A stretch of DNA of 57,772 nucleotides from Zoogloea oleivorans. GTDB lineage: Bacteria; Pseudomonadota; Gammaproteobacteria; Burkholderiales; Rhodocyclaceae. This document shows positions 8,111 through 18,032 of this stretch, in pieces; position 1 is the first letter of the stretch; the number at the start of each line of letters is the position of its first letter. The DNA lies in the NCBI RefSeq assembly GCF_008107625.1, contig NZ_SDKK01000028.1:1-57772 (forward strand), written 5' to 3'. Made by a program: the position numbers and the translations under genes. Below the pieces are notes generated by a model that was given only the letters and a program-made list of their open reading frames with translations, was not told the DNA's origin and ran no database searches.

Positions 8111-8816
8111 GTCGGGACGTCCGCATCAGGTAATTTACGTCTGTGTCGCGGCCGAGAGAGTAGACCTTGTTGAGCGGGTTGTAATTCATGCCAATAAGTT
8201 CTTCCACATCCAGTCCAGCCTCGCGCACGTAGCGTGCGAGTTCGGAGGGTTTGATGAACTTGGCGTATTCGTGGGTTCCCTTGGGCAGCAGGTTGAGAAT
8301 GTACTCGGCTCCCACTACGGCCATCAGGTAAGACTTGATGTTGCGGTTGAGCGTTGAGAAGAACACGTAGCCACCGGGTTTGACGAGGGCGGCACAGGCG
8401 CGGATGGTGCTGGCCGGGTCGGGTACATGCTCAAGCATTTCCATGCAGGTCACTACGTCGAAGCTGCCGGGTGCTTCCCGGGAAATGTCTTCGGCGGAGA
8501 TGAGTCGGTAATCGACTGTCTGCCCGCTTTCATAGAGGTGCAGGCGGGCGACGCCGAGGGCTTTCTCGGATAGATCAACGCCGGTTACCAGTGCTCCGCA
8601 GGCCGCCATGGATTCGGCCAGGATGCCGCCGCCGCAGCCGATGTCGACGACTTTTTTGCCGGCGAGCTGAGCGGTGTTGTTGATCCAGTCAAGGCGGAGG
8701 GGGTTGATCTGGTGGAGCGGTTTGAATTCGGATTCGGGGTCCCACCAGCGGTGGGCGAGGTCACTGAATTTCTGCAGTTCGGCGGGATCGGCGTTCATTG
8801 TGGTCGGGGGCGTCAT
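8103..8816 (-). CDS. ubiG: ubiquinone biosynthesis O-methyltransferase UbiG
   Basis: 237 residues, the family length. The SAM-binding motif I is [16 protein letters not shown]. The upstream [11 protein letters not shown] and later [15 protein letters not shown] are typical of UbiG. It catalyses both O-methylations in ubiquinone synthesis. It precedes gph with an 8-bp overlap. The gene begins with ATG at 8816 and the next upstream gene (ompA-like) ends in a strong terminator at 8878-8904, so ubiG needs its own promoter or read-through. Confidence 0.95.
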   Translation of the reverse strand: MTPPTTMNADPAELQKFSDLAHRWWDPESEFKPLHQINPLRLDWINNTAQLAGKKVVDIGCGGGILAESMAACGALVTGVDLSEKALGVARLHLYESGQTVDYRLISAEDISREAPGSFDVVTCMEMLEHVPDPASTIRACAALVKPGGYVFFSTLNRNIKSYLMAVVGAEYILNLLPKGTHEYAKFIKPSELARYVREAGLDVEELIGMNYNPLNKVYSLGRDTDVNYLMRTSRRA

Positions 8817-8877
8817 TTAAAGATCGGTAGGCCAATGCACAATTGTATTGCGAGACCCACGGCTACGGCTGAAAAAC

Positions 8878-8904
8878 AAAAAGCCCTGCAGTGCAGGGCT
8901 TTTT
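8878..8904 (-). terminator. intrinsic terminator downstream of the first OmpA-like gene
   Basis: A near-perfect palindrome (AAAAAGCCCTGCA-G-TGCAGGGCTTTTT) gives a GC-rich hairpin flanked by A/T runs on both sides. It lies 31 bp after the ompA-like stop on the minus strand; the symmetric A/T runs mean it could work in either direction. Confidence 0.9.
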
Positions 8905-8934
8905 GAGGACTGACGTGGCGTCAGTTGTCGGCGA

Positions 8935-9666
8935 TTACTTGGTGCCGATGACTTCGATTTCCACGCGACGATCCGGCTGCAGGCAATCGACAAGCTTCTT
9001 GTTCTTGCCGCTTTCCTTGCCCAGGTTCTTGCAGCTGGTGCCGGTCACGGGCTGCTTCTTGCCCTTGCCTTCGGTGTAAACACGGTTGGCTTCAACACCC
9101 TTGCCGACCAGGTAGTCCTTGACGGCGGCAGCGCGCTTTTCGGACAGCTTCTGGTTGTAGGCATCACCACCGATGCGGTCGGTGTGGCCAACGGCCAGGA
9201 TCACTTCCAGCTTCACGCTCTTGGCCTTGGCAGCCAGGTCGTCAAGCTTGGACTTGCCGGCGGGCAGCAGAACAGCCTTGTCGAACTCGAAGAGTGCATC
9301 AGCAGCCAGCTTGACCTTTTCGGCAACCGGAGCGGGAGCGGCCAGCGGGGTTGCGCTCTTGGCGCCAGCAGCTGGAGCGGCGGCAGCCTTCACACACTTT
9401 TCGGCCGGCACGACATCCTTGTCGCACTCGCAGCCCACGGGAAATTCGCCAGCCATGGTGGTGGAGGCGGCCGCCGGGGTCCAGTAGCCGGTGCGCCAGC
9501 ACAGGTCAGTGCCGCTACGGGCAACGACTGCACGGGAGTCGATCACGTAAGGCACTTCGCCTTTCGTATCAACGACGACATCTTTGGCGAAGCTGGCGGA
9601 GGCAGACAGGCCGAGAGCGGCCAGTGCGGCAGCCATCAGCAGTTGTTTTTTGGCTTGTTTGATCAT
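8935..9666 (-). CDS. OmpA-family outer-membrane / peptidoglycan-anchoring protein (copy 1)
   Basis: 243 residues. A signal peptide (LLMAAALAALGLSASASFA) precedes mature KDVVVD. The N-terminal region has a Cys-containing segment (DLCWRTGYWTP, CECDKDVV) shared with the second copy. An Ala/Pro linker leads to a C-terminal OmpA-like domain with GHTDRIGGDAYNQKLSEKRA, including the Asp and Arg that bind peptidoglycan. There is no eight-strand barrel of E. coli OmpA size. A GAGGA ribosome site precedes the ATG at 9666 and a strong terminator follows the gene. It likely links envelope layers. Confidence 0.9.
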   Translation of the reverse strand: MIKQAKKQLLMAAALAALGLSASASFAKDVVVDTKGEVPYVIDSRAVVARSGTDLCWRTGYWTPAAASTTMAGEFPVGCECDKDVVPAEKCVKAAAAPAAGAKSATPLAAPAPVAEKVKLAADALFEFDKAVLLPAGKSKLDDLAAKAKSVKLEVILAVGHTDRIGGDAYNQKLSEKRAAAVKDYLVGKGVEANRVYTEGKGKKQPVTGTSCKNLGKESGKNKKLVDCLQPDRRVEIEVIGTK

Positions 9667-9755
9667 CGTTTTCCTCGTCGCAAGGCAAAGGGGTAGAACC
9701 GGAAAATTTATCCTTGTCGCCGGAGTACACTATGAACTCAGGCAGCATATCCAAT

Positions 9756-11075
9756 TCATTGGCGGAGCTTATTTTGCCATAGGCGGGCGATGCCCAATAG
9801 CTCGGTGTTGGTTATTTGCAACAGTTTTCCCTCCTTGACCCGTTGCTGTCCACCGACCCAGACGTCCGATACAGCGCGACGATCCAGGACATATACCACA
9901 TGGGAAACGGGCTCGAAGCAGGGTAGTTCGTCAGGGTTATCCATGCGGATCGCGCAGATGTCGGCAGCCTTTCCGGTCGTCAGAGAGCCTATTTCGGCGT
10001 CGAGTCCAAGGGCGCGTGCGCCCTCGAGGGTGGCCATGCGCAGGGCTTGGTGGGCGGGCAGGGCGGAGGCGTCGCCGGTTGTGTGTTTGGCCAGAAGGCT
10101 GGCTTGGTGCATTTCGCGGAAGAGGTCCAGGCGGTTGTTACTGGCGGCGCCGTCGCTCCCCAGACCAACGGCCAGTCCCCGCTTGAGCAGGGTGGTGGTC
10201 GGGGCGGCGCCGCTGGCGAGTTTCATGTTCGATGTGGGGCAGTGGGCGATGGCGCATCCGTGCAGGGCGAGGCGCTCAATGTCTTCCGGGGTGAGGTGGG
10301 TTGCGTGGACGCCTATTAAATTGGGTCCGAGCAGGCCCAGTTGATCCAGGCGGGCAATCGGCCGCTGTCCAAAGTCACGCAGGCTGTCGGCGATCTCGCC
10401 AGCGGTTTCGTGAATGTGGATGTGGATCGGGAGTTCCAGTTCGTCGGCGAGGGCGCCAATCCGCTCGAAGGTCTTGTTCGATACCGTGTAAGGGGCGTGG
10501 GGAGCGAGGGCAAAGCCGATCAGTGGATGGTCCCGCCACGCATCCAGGGTTGCCAGCCCCTTGCGCAGGTAGTCGTCGGCGTCGGATGCGTACTGGGAAG
10601 GGAATTCGATGACGGTAATGCCAAGTACCGCCCGCAGGCCGAGGCGGTCGAATGCTTCGGCTGTTGCCTCCGGGAAGAAGTACATGTCGTTGCAGGTGGT
10701 GATGCCCCCCCGCAGCATCTCGGCCCCTGCGAGCAGGCTGCCGTCGCGTACGAAGGCGTGGGAGGCATGGCGGCTTTCGGTTGGCCAGATCGCCTCCTGC
10801 AGCCAGCGCATCAGCGGCAGGTCATCTGCAAGGCCACGCATGATGGCCATCGCGGCATGGCAGTGCAGATTGACGAGACCGGGAGTCAGGATGTGATCGG
10901 ACAGGTGGACGGTTTTCGTCGCTACGTAGCGCGCCCGGGCTTCGTCCGTCGGCAGAATTGCGATGATGCGCCCGTCGCGGACGGCGATGGCGTGATGCTC
11001 GAGGGTCGTGTTGGCTGGCTCGACGGGAATGATCCAGCGTGCTTCGATAAGCAGGTCGACCGGTGTCGGCATCAT
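9756..11075 (-). CDS. mtaD: amidohydrolase, 5'-methylthioadenosine/S-adenosylhomocysteine deaminase-like (TRZ/ATZ family)
   Basis: 439 residues. The amidohydrolase fold shows GLVNLHCHAAMA (metal-binding His pair), APHAPYTV, HIHIHETAGE and LGSDGAASNN with the metal-binding Asp. These residues support hydrolytic deamination of adenosine-type compounds such as MTA or SAH; the exact substrate is inferred from the family. The ATG at 11075 is chosen because the family starts there; an upstream GTG-type extension reads through a terminator and the neighbouring gene. It sits between the two OmpA-like genes, and the terminator at 11097-11123 lies just before its start. Confidence 0.85.
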   Translation of the reverse strand: MMPTPVDLLIEARWIIPVEPANTTLEHHAIAVRDGRIIAILPTDEARARYVATKTVHLSDHILTPGLVNLHCHAAMAIMRGLADDLPLMRWLQEAIWPTESRHASHAFVRDGSLLAGAEMLRGGITTCNDMYFFPEATAEAFDRLGLRAVLGITVIEFPSQYASDADDYLRKGLATLDAWRDHPLIGFALAPHAPYTVSNKTFERIGALADELELPIHIHIHETAGEIADSLRDFGQRPIARLDQLGLLGPNLIGVHATHLTPEDIERLALHGCAIAHCPTSNMKLASGAAPTTTLLKRGLAVGLGSDGAASNNRLDLFREMHQASLLAKHTTGDASALPAHQALRMATLEGARALGLDAEIGSLTTGKAADICAIRMDNPDELPCFEPVSHVVYVLDRRAVSDVWVGGQQRVKEGKLLQITNTELLGIARLWQNKLRQ

Positions 11076-11096
11076 GGCGGCTCTCGTTGGTCTCAG

Positions 11097-11123
11097 AAAA
11101 AACCCCGCGTCTGGCGGGGTTTT
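11097..11123 (-). terminator. intrinsic terminator of the second OmpA-like gene
   Basis: A hairpin with stem AAAACCCCGC / GCGGGGTTTT and a 5-nt loop lies 27 bp after the stop of the second OmpA-like gene on the minus strand and 22 bp before the amidohydrolase start. A/T runs flank the stem on both sides. Confidence 0.88.
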
Positions 11124-11149
11124 AGGTTTGTCTTGGTGCTGTGGGCAGA

Positions 11150-11881
11150 TTACTTGGCCGGGCCCTTTACGTCCACGGTGACGCGGCGGTTCGGGGCAAG
11201 GCATTCGATCAGCTTTTTGCGGCCGAGCTTGTCATCGCAGCTCTTGATTGGCTGGGTCTTGCCGGAGCCCATGGTGTCCATGTTCTCCGCCTTCAGGCCC
11301 TTGCTGGCCAGATAGGACTGAACGGCGTCGGCGCGCTTTTCGGAAAGCTTCTGGTTATAGGACTGGGAGCCGAGGCGGTCGGTGTGGCCGTTGATGATCA
11401 CGGTGTTTACCGTCGCGCAGGTGTCGAGTTTGGCGAGCACGGCGTTATCCAGGGTGGCCTTGGCCGACTTGCTGAGGGTGGCCTTGTTGAAGGCGAAGGC
11501 GTCGTCAGCGGAAAGGGTCACGCTGAAGTCGCATTTTTTGGGTGCAGCGGGAGCCGCGGCGGTGACTGGTGCGGCTGTTGCAGGTGTCGAGGCTGCGCGG
11601 GCGGAGGCGGGAGCGCACTTGTCGGCGCCGACGACATCCTTGTCGCACTCACAGGCGATCGGCAGTTCGCCGGCCTTGGCTTCGGTGGCCGCCCCGGGGG
11701 TCCATGAGCCGGTGCGCCAGCACAGGTCGGCGCCGCTCTTGACGACGACATTGCGCTGATCGATGGCGTAGGGAATCTCGCCCTTGGGATCGACGACGAT
11801 GTCCTTCGATTGGGCCATGGCGGAGAGGCCGGCAAGCATCAGAAGGGTGGCGGACGCCAGGCGGAAGTTTGCTGCGGTCAT
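11150..11881 (-). CDS. OmpA-family outer-membrane / peptidoglycan-anchoring protein (copy 2)
   Basis: 243 residues, the same length as copy 1 and clearly its paralogue. A signal peptide (LASATLLMLAGLSAMAQS) is followed by KDIVVDPKGEIPYAID, the Cys region DLCWRTGSWTP and CECDKDVV. A longer Ala/Pro/Thr linker with an extra Cys leads to the OmpA-like domain (NGHTDRLGSQSYNQKLSEKRA). The ATG at 11881 is chosen for its GAGGAGGA ribosome site rather than the upstream alternative start. A terminator follows. It probably arose by local duplication, with the amidohydrolase gene now lying between the copies. Confidence 0.9.
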   Translation of the reverse strand: MTAANFRLASATLLMLAGLSAMAQSKDIVVDPKGEIPYAIDQRNVVVKSGADLCWRTGSWTPGAATEAKAGELPIACECDKDVVGADKCAPASARAASTPATAAPVTAAAPAAPKKCDFSVTLSADDAFAFNKATLSKSAKATLDNAVLAKLDTCATVNTVIINGHTDRLGSQSYNQKLSEKRADAVQSYLASKGLKAENMDTMGSGKTQPIKSCDDKLGRKKLIECLAPNRRVTVDVKGPAK

Positions 11882-12086
11882 GGGTTTCCTCCTCAATAAT
11901 ATGTGAGGCGCTCGAGGCGCCTGTCTTGTGATGGTCGGTGCCGGCGGATTAGAGCATATGAGAGGCGAGGATCACAATCCGGCCGGTCCTGTTTGCGGGC
12001 TTCAGGGAGCCGGAGGCGGGCCTGCCTGACGTGCTAAACTTACTACTTTTCGTCTTTTCGACGAATAGTCGACTCCTCGCGGTGCC

Positions 12087-14678
12087 ATGATCCCGTTCGC
12101 CAAAGAAACTCTCCCCATCAGCCTCGAAGATGAGATGCGTCACGCCTACCTGGATTACGCGATGAGCGTGATTGTCGGGCGGGCCCTTCCGGATGTGCGT
12201 GACGGCCTCAAGCCTGTACACCGGCGTGTGTTGTTCGCGATGCACGAACTGGGCAATGACTGGAACAAGGCTTACAAGAAGTCTGCCCGTATTGTCGGTG
12301 ACGTCATCGGCAAGTATCACCCCCACGGTGACCAGTCGGTTTACGACACCATCGTGCGGATGGCCCAAGACTTTTCGCTGCGCTACATGCTGGTGGATGG
12401 TCAGGGCAACTTCGGTTCGGTGGACGGCGACAGCGCGGCGGCCATGCGTTATACCGAAATCCGCATGGCAAAGATCGGCCATGAGCTGCTTGCCGACATC
12501 GACAAGGAAACCGTCGATTTCGGGCCGAACTACGATGGCTCCGAAAAGGAACCACTGGTTCTGCCGGCGCGCATTCCAAACCTGCTGATCAATGGTTCGG
12601 GAGGCATTGCGGTGGGTATGGCGACCAACATCCCGCCGCACAACCTCACCGAGATCGTCGACGCCTGCCTGAAGCTGCTGCAGGAGCCGGATACCTCCAT
12701 CGACGAGCTGATCAAAATCGTGCCGGCGCCGGACTTTCCGACGGCTGCGCTGATCTACGGCCTGTCCGGTGTGCAGGAAGGCTACCGAACCGGCCGTGGC
12801 CGGGTGGTGATGCGCGCGCGCACCCACTTCGAGGACATCGGCAAGGGTGATCGTCAGGCGATCATCGTCGACGAGCTGCCGTACCAGGTTAACAAGAAGA
12901 CGCTGATCGAGAAGATCGCCGAGCTGGTCAACGAGAAGAAGATCGAAGGCATCAGCGATCTCCGTGACGAGTCGGACAAGTCCGGCATGCGCATGGTGAT
13001 CGAGCTCAAGCGCAACGAAATGCCCGACGTGGTGCTGAACAACCTGTTCAAGCAGACCCAGCTCCAGGACACCTTCGGCATGAACATGGTGGCGCTGGTG
13101 GACGGCAAGCCGCGCCTGCTCAACTTGCGCCAGATGCTCGACTGCTTCCTCGCCCACCGGCGCGAAGTCGTCACCCGCCGCACCGTTTTTGAGCTGCGCA
13201 AGGCGCGCGAGCGCGGCCATATTCTCGAAGGTCTGGCCGTCGCGCTGTCGAATGTGGACGAGATCATCGCCCTCATCAAGGCCGCGCCGACCCCCCCCGA
13301 AGCCAAGCGGGGCCTGATGGCGCGCCAGTGGCGCTCGGCCCTGGTGGAAGAAATGCTCTCCCGTGCGGTGGCCGACAGCTACCGGCCCGACGGGCTGGCG
13401 CCCGAGTTCGGTTTGTCCGAGCAAGGCTACCGCCTCTCCGACGCCCAGGCGCAAGCCATTCTGGAACTGCGTCTGCAGCGTCTGACCGGCCTCGAGCAGG
13501 ACAAGATTGTCGCCGAATACCGTGACGTGATGAACGTGATCGCCGACCTGCTGGACATCCTGGCGCGTCCGGAGCGGATCACCGCGATCATTGGCGACGA
13601 GCTTGCGCTGATCAAGCAGCAGTTTGGCGACCCGCGGCGTTCCGAGGTGGTGATGAACACCGCCGACATCAATATTGAAGACCTGATCGCGCCCCAGGAC
13701 ATGGTTGTGACCCTGTCCCACACCGGTTACTTCAAGCGCCAGCCGCTCACCGATTACCGTGCCCAGAAGCGCGGCGGTCGCGGCAAGCAGGCAGCCGCCG
13801 TGAAGGAAGACGATTTCGTCGACCAGCTCTTCATTGCCAACACCCACGACCACATCCTGTGCTTCTCCAACCGCGGCCGCCTTTACTGGCTGAAGGTCTA
13901 TGAAGTGCCGGAAGGCACCCGGAACTCCCGCGGCCGGCCGATCGTGAACCTGTTCCCGCTGCTCGAAGGCGAGAAGATCACCGCCGTGCTGCCGGTCAAG
14001 GAGTTCGACGAAGGTCACTTCATCTTCATGGCAACGGCCCAGGGCACGGTCAAGAAGACGCCGCTCACCGATTTCTCCAATCCGCGCAAGGCCGGCATCA
14101 TCGCAGTGGGTCTCGACGAGGGTGACTTCCTGGTTGGTGTAGCCATTACCGACGGCCAGCATGACGTGATGATGTTCTCCGACGCCGGCAAGGCGGTGCG
14201 CTTCAGCGAGAACGACGTGCGCCCGATGGGCCGTCAGGCCCGCGGCGTGCGCGGCATGATGCTCGAGGACGGCCAGTCGGTGATCGCCATGCTGGTGGCC
14301 AGCGATGAGGAGCAAAGCGTCCTGACCGCCACCGAAAACGGTTTCGGCAAGCGTACGCCGATCGGCGAATACACCCGTCACGGTCGTGGCACCAAGGGCA
14401 TGATCGCGATTCAGACTTCCGACCGTAACGGCAAGGTCGTGGCGGCAACTTTGGTCACAGAGAAGGATCAGATCATGCTGATCACCACCGGCGGCGTGCT
14501 GGTGCGGACCCGGGTTTCCGAGATCCGCGAGATGGGTCGTGCGACCCAGGGTGTGACGCTCATTTCGGTAGACGAGGGCAGTATCTTGTCTGGTGTGCAG
14601 AAGCTCCTCGAAGGTGATGAGGAAGAGCATGAGTTGGGTAACGAGTCGGGCGACGAAGGTGCCCAACCGGAAGCCTGA
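12087..14678 (+). CDS. gyrA: DNA gyrase subunit A
   Basis: 863 residues. It has the full breakage-reunion domain with catalytic Tyr122 in [11 protein letters not shown], then the C-terminal beta-pinwheel repeats including the GyrA-box region QKRGGRGKQ and an acidic tail ([15 protein letters not shown]). With GyrB it introduces negative supercoils. The quinolone region reads [15 protein letters not shown]: position 83 is Gln and 84 Ser, where E. coli has Ser83-Ala84; Asp82 and Asp87 are kept. The numbering aligns without gaps from residue 1. It is the first gene of the gyrA-serC-pheA-hisC-tyrA-aroA/cmk-rpsA-ihfB cluster. Confidence 0.97.
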   Translation: MIPFAKETLPISLEDEMRHAYLDYAMSVIVGRALPDVRDGLKPVHRRVLFAMHELGNDWNKAYKKSARIVGDVIGKYHPHGDQSVYDTIVRMAQDFSLRYMLVDGQGNFGSVDGDSAAAMRYTEIRMAKIGHELLADIDKETVDFGPNYDGSEKEPLVLPARIPNLLINGSGGIAVGMATNIPPHNLTEIVDACLKLLQEPDTSIDELIKIVPAPDFPTAALIYGLSGVQEGYRTGRGRVVMRARTHFEDIGKGDRQAIIVDELPYQVNKKTLIEKIAELVNEKKIEGISDLRDESDKSGMRMVIELKRNEMPDVVLNNLFKQTQLQDTFGMNMVALVDGKPRLLNLRQMLDCFLAHRREVVTRRTVFELRKARERGHILEGLAVALSNVDEIIALIKAAPTPPEAKRGLMARQWRSALVEEMLSRAVADSYRPDGLAPEFGLSEQGYRLSDAQAQAILELRLQRLTGLEQDKIVAEYRDVMNVIADLLDILARPERITAIIGDELALIKQQFGDPRRSEVVMNTADINIEDLIAPQDMVVTLSHTGYFKRQPLTDYRAQKRGGRGKQAAAVKEDDFVDQLFIANTHDHILCFSNRGRLYWLKVYEVPEGTRNSRGRPIVNLFPLLEGEKITAVLPVKEFDEGHFIFMATAQGTVKKTPLTDFSNPRKAGIIAVGLDEGDFLVGVAITDGQHDVMMFSDAGKAVRFSENDVRPMGRQARGVRGMMLEDGQSVIAMLVASDEEQSVLTATENGFGKRTPIGEYTRHGRGTKGMIAIQTSDRNGKVVAATLVTEKDQIMLITTGGVLVRTRVSEIREMGRATQGVTLISVDEGSILSGVQKLLEGDEEEHELGNESGDEGAQPEA

Positions 14679-14706
14679 ACGGACTGAAGGAACAGGGATT
14701 CAGACG

Positions 14707-15789
14707 ATGCGGATTTTCAATTTCTCGGCAGGGCCGGCAGTCTTGCCGACGACGGTGCTGGAGCAGGTGCGCGACGAGTTGCTGGACTGGCACGGGCGCG
14801 GCATGGGCATCATGGAGATGAGCCATCGGGGCAAGGATTTCACCGGTGTCCTCCATGAGGCCGAAGCTGACCTGCGCGACCTGATGGGCATTCCGTCCAA
14901 CTACAAGGTGCTGTTTTTGCAAGGCGGAGCGACCCAGCAGTTCGCGCAGATTCCCATGAATCTGCTGGCAGGGCGCTCGGCGGATTACGTGGTCACCGGC
15001 TCCTGGTCGAAGAAGGCCTACAAGGAAGCGCAGCACCTGGGTGGTGTGCGGCTGGCCGGCTCCACTGAGGCCAGCGCCTTCACCTGTTTGCCGGCGGCCA
15101 ACGAACTGAAGCTCGATCCGCAGGCGGCTTATCTGCACCTCTGCACCAACGAGACCATCCACGGCGTCGAGATGTTCGACCTGCCGGAGGTGCCGGCCGG
15201 CGTGCCGGTGGTTGCCGACATGAGTTCCCACATCCTGTCGCGGCCGATGGATGTGTCGCGCTACGGTCTGATTTACGCCGGTGCGCAGAAGAACATCGGC
15301 CCGGCCGGGCTGGTGATCGTCATCGTTCGCGAGGATCTGCTCGGCAAGGCATCGGCCATCACACCCAGCGTGATGAACTTTGCCACCATGGCCGAGCATG
15401 ATTCCATGCTCAACACGCCGCCGACCTTCGGCATCTACCTGGCAGGCCTGGTTTTCAAGAATCTGAAGGCCCAGGGCGGGCTGGCGGCGGTGGAGCAGAC
15501 CAACATCGCCAAGGCGAAGCGGGTTTACGACGCCATCGACGGCAGTGGCGGCTTTTACCGCAACCCGGTGGATGCGCCGTGCCGTTCGCGCATGAATGTT
15601 CCTTTTACGCTGGCTAATCCGGCGCTGGATGCGGAGTTTCTGGCCGAAGCGGCCGAGCGTCGCCTGGAGGGGCTCAAGGGACACAAGTCGGTGGGCGGCA
15701 TGCGGGCATCGATCTACAACGCCATGTCGCTGGATGGCGTCGAGGCGCTGGTCGGGCTGATGCAGGATTTCGCCGCACGCAAGGCGTGA
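14707..15789 (+). CDS. serC: phosphoserine aminotransferase
   Basis: 360 residues, standard length. It starts MRIFNFSAGPAVLP, the typical SerC N-terminus, and contains FLQGGATQQFAQIP and the PLP-lysine segment LIYAGAQKNIGPAGL. It makes 3-phosphoserine for serine synthesis and acts in the pyridoxine route. The ATG at 14707 is 28 bp after gyrA. Its position between gyrA and pheA is the standard arrangement of the mixed-function supraoperon known from pseudomonads and betaproteobacteria. Confidence 0.96.
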   Translation: MRIFNFSAGPAVLPTTVLEQVRDELLDWHGRGMGIMEMSHRGKDFTGVLHEAEADLRDLMGIPSNYKVLFLQGGATQQFAQIPMNLLAGRSADYVVTGSWSKKAYKEAQHLGGVRLAGSTEASAFTCLPAANELKLDPQAAYLHLCTNETIHGVEMFDLPEVPAGVPVVADMSSHILSRPMDVSRYGLIYAGAQKNIGPAGLVIVIVREDLLGKASAITPSVMNFATMAEHDSMLNTPPTFGIYLAGLVFKNLKAQGGLAAVEQTNIAKAKRVYDAIDGSGGFYRNPVDAPCRSRMNVPFTLANPALDAEFLAEAAERRLEGLKGHKSVGGMRASIYNAMSLDGVEALVGLMQDFAARKA

Positions 15790-15812
15790 CCGGCACGGTT
15801 TCAGGAGAAGGC

Positions 15813-16904
15813 ATGAACGAGGGGATGTTGCAGGAGCTTGGCGTGGTGCGCGAGCAGATCGACACCATCGACGCGCAGATGCTGGCGCTGCTGAACGAGC
15901 GCGCCAAATGCGCTCAACACGTCGGCGAAATCAAGGCGAAGTACGGCGAGGCCGGGCACGTGTACCGCCCAGAGCGCGAGGCGCAGGTGTTGCGGCGAAT
16001 CCAGGATCTGAATGCCGGTCCGCTGCCCAACGAGAGCGTCACCTTCTTCTTTCGGGAAGTGATGTCGGCCTGCCTGTCGCTGGAAAACCCGCTTGGCGTG
16101 GCGTTCCTCGGGCCGCTGGGGACTTTTTCGGAAAGCGCTGCGGTCAAGCACTTTGGCCATGCTGCCCGGCTCGCGCCGCAGAGCACCATCGACGATGTGT
16201 TCCGCGAAGTCGAGTCCGGTCATGCCCAGTATGGTGTGGCGCCGGTTGAAAATTCGACCGAAGGCGCCGTTGGCCGCACTCTTGACCTGCTTCTCGGTTC
16301 GTCCCTGCAGATTTGTGGCGAAGTGGTGCTGCGCATCCATCAGCACCTCATGACGCGTGAATCCGAGCTTGGCCACATTCGCAAGGTCTATTCCCACGCC
16401 CAGTCGCTGGCCCAGTGCCATGAATGGCTGAATCGCTCGCTCCCCGGTGTGCCGCGGATTTCCGTCGGCAGCAATGCCGAAGCCGCCCGTCTGGCTTCGC
16501 TGGAGCCCGGTACCGCGGCGATTGCCGGCGAAGCGGCCTCCGAGCGTTACGGCCTGCCGCGGCTGGTCGAAAGCATCGAAGACGAGCCCAACAACACCAC
16601 CCGCTTCCTGGTGCTGGGGCGTCATGACGCGGGTCGTACCGGCTCCGACAAGACCTCGCTGATCATGTCGGCGTCCAATCGTCCGGGTGCTGTTCATGAG
16701 CTGCTGGCACCGCTGGCCGATGCCGGTGTGTCGATGAACCGTCTGGAGTCCCGCCCGGCCCGTGCCGCTTTGTGGGAATACGTGTTCTACGTGGACATCG
16801 AGGGGCATCGGGACGACCCGGCAGTGAAGACTGCTCTCGACGCCCTGGCGAGCCGCGCCGCTTACCTGAAGATCCTGGGCTCCTACCCCCAGGCCGTGTA
16901 CTGA
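15813..16904 (+). CDS. pheA: bifunctional chorismate mutase / prephenate dehydratase (P-protein)
   Basis: 363 residues with three parts. The AroQ chorismate mutase (about 1-90) contains LREQ-like [20 protein letters not shown]. Prephenate dehydratase (about 95-275) begins [14 protein letters not shown] and has [13 protein letters not shown]. The C-terminal ACT domain (about 285-363) has the Phe-binding ESRPAR segment. It converts chorismate to phenylpyruvate and is presumably inhibited by Phe. The ATG at 15813 follows AGGAGAAGG. The gap to hisC is 17 bp. Confidence 0.96.
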   Translation: MNEGMLQELGVVREQIDTIDAQMLALLNERAKCAQHVGEIKAKYGEAGHVYRPEREAQVLRRIQDLNAGPLPNESVTFFFREVMSACLSLENPLGVAFLGPLGTFSESAAVKHFGHAARLAPQSTIDDVFREVESGHAQYGVAPVENSTEGAVGRTLDLLLGSSLQICGEVVLRIHQHLMTRESELGHIRKVYSHAQSLAQCHEWLNRSLPGVPRISVGSNAEAARLASLEPGTAAIAGEAASERYGLPRLVESIEDEPNNTTRFLVLGRHDAGRTGSDKTSLIMSASNRPGAVHELLAPLADAGVSMNRLESRPARAALWEYVFYVDIEGHRDDPAVKTALDALASRAAYLKILGSYPQAVY

Positions 16905-16921
16905 CCCTTCTGGAGTTGTTC

Positions 16922-18019
16922 ATGCGTTTGTGTGATCTGGCGCCCGCCCATATCCGGGCGATCTCTCCCTATCAGCCCGGCAAGCCGATTTCCGAACTGG
17001 CCCGGGAAATGGGGTTGGCGGAAGAGTCCATCGTCAAGCTGGCGTCCAACGAGAATCCCCTGGGCGTTGGCGAGAAGACCCGTGAGGCGATGCTGAAGTC
17101 GCTGGCTGACATCGCCCGCTACCCGGACGGCAACGGTTTCGAGCTGAAGGATGCGCTGCGCCGTCGTTACGGCGTGGCTCTCGACCAGATTGTCCTCGGC
17201 AACGGTTCCAACGACATTCTTGAACTGGCTGCCGGCGCCTTCCTCGGCCCGGACCGGGATGCGGTGTACGCCCAGCATGCCTTCGCGGTCTATCCGCTGG
17301 CGACCCAGGCGGCTGGCGCGCGCGGCATCGAAGTGCCGGCCAGGAATTTCGGTCATGACCTGGACGCCATGCTGGCGGCGATCACGCCGGCTACCCGCGT
17401 TCTCTTCATCGCCAACCCGAACAACCCGACCGGCACCTTCATTCCCGGCGACGAACTCGAGGCTTTCCTCGTTCGCGTGCCGGAGCACGTGCTGGTGGTG
17501 CTCGACGAGGCCTACACCGAGTACCTGACGCCGGATCAGCGCTACGACGCCATCGCCTGGCTGCCGCGTTTCCCCAATCTGCTGATCAGCCGCACCTTCT
17601 CGAAGGCGTACGGTCTGGCCGGCTTGCGAGTGGGCTACGGTCTCGGCAGCCCGGAGGTCATCGATCTGCTGAATCGTGTGCGACAGCCTTTCAATGTATG
17701 CAGTGTGGCGCTGTCCGCGGCGGCGGCGGCCCTGTTTGACGATGAATTCCTGTCGCGCAGCTATGCGCTCAACTGTGCCGGCATGGCCCAGCTTACCGAG
17801 GGTTTCACGCAGCTTGGCCTCGACTGGATTCCGTCGGCAGGCAACTTCGTGACTTTCAAGGTCGGCGACGGTGCCGGTGTCAATCGGCGCCTGCTTGAGC
17901 AGGGCGTGATTGTCCGGCCCATCGGTGGCTACGGCATGCCCGAATGGCTGCGCGTCTCCATTGGTCTGGAAAGCGAGAACGCCCGATTCCTGGCGGTTTT
18001 GCCTGCGGCTTTGGGCTGA
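16922..18019 (+). CDS. hisC: histidinol-phosphate / aromatic aminotransferase
   Basis: 365 residues. A class I/II PLP aminotransferase with the HisC-type N-terminus [35 protein letters not shown] and the PLP-lysine segment [18 protein letters not shown]. In this cluster the enzyme (HisHb type) is usually thought to transaminate both histidinol phosphate and aromatic keto acids, which would complete Phe/Tyr synthesis next to pheA and tyrA. That dual role is inference. The ATG at 16922 follows a GGAG site; longer upstream frames are not credible because they overlap pheA. Confidence 0.93.
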   Translation: MRLCDLAPAHIRAISPYQPGKPISELAREMGLAEESIVKLASNENPLGVGEKTREAMLKSLADIARYPDGNGFELKDALRRRYGVALDQIVLGNGSNDILELAAGAFLGPDRDAVYAQHAFAVYPLATQAAGARGIEVPARNFGHDLDAMLAAITPATRVLFIANPNNPTGTFIPGDELEAFLVRVPEHVLVVLDEAYTEYLTPDQRYDAIAWLPRFPNLLISRTFSKAYGLAGLRVGYGLGSPEVIDLLNRVRQPFNVCSVALSAAAAALFDDEFLSRSYALNCAGMAQLTEGFTQLGLDWIPSAGNFVTFKVGDGAGVNRRLLEQGVIVRPIGGYGMPEWLRVSIGLESENARFLAVLPAALG

Positions 18020-18032
18020 GCGGAGCAAGGCC

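Noticed and set aside
11949-14666. 905-codon open frame antisense to gyrA
   Set aside because: A composition shadow of the high-GC gyrA gene: low-complexity His/Val/Leu-rich translation, no motifs and no ribosome site.
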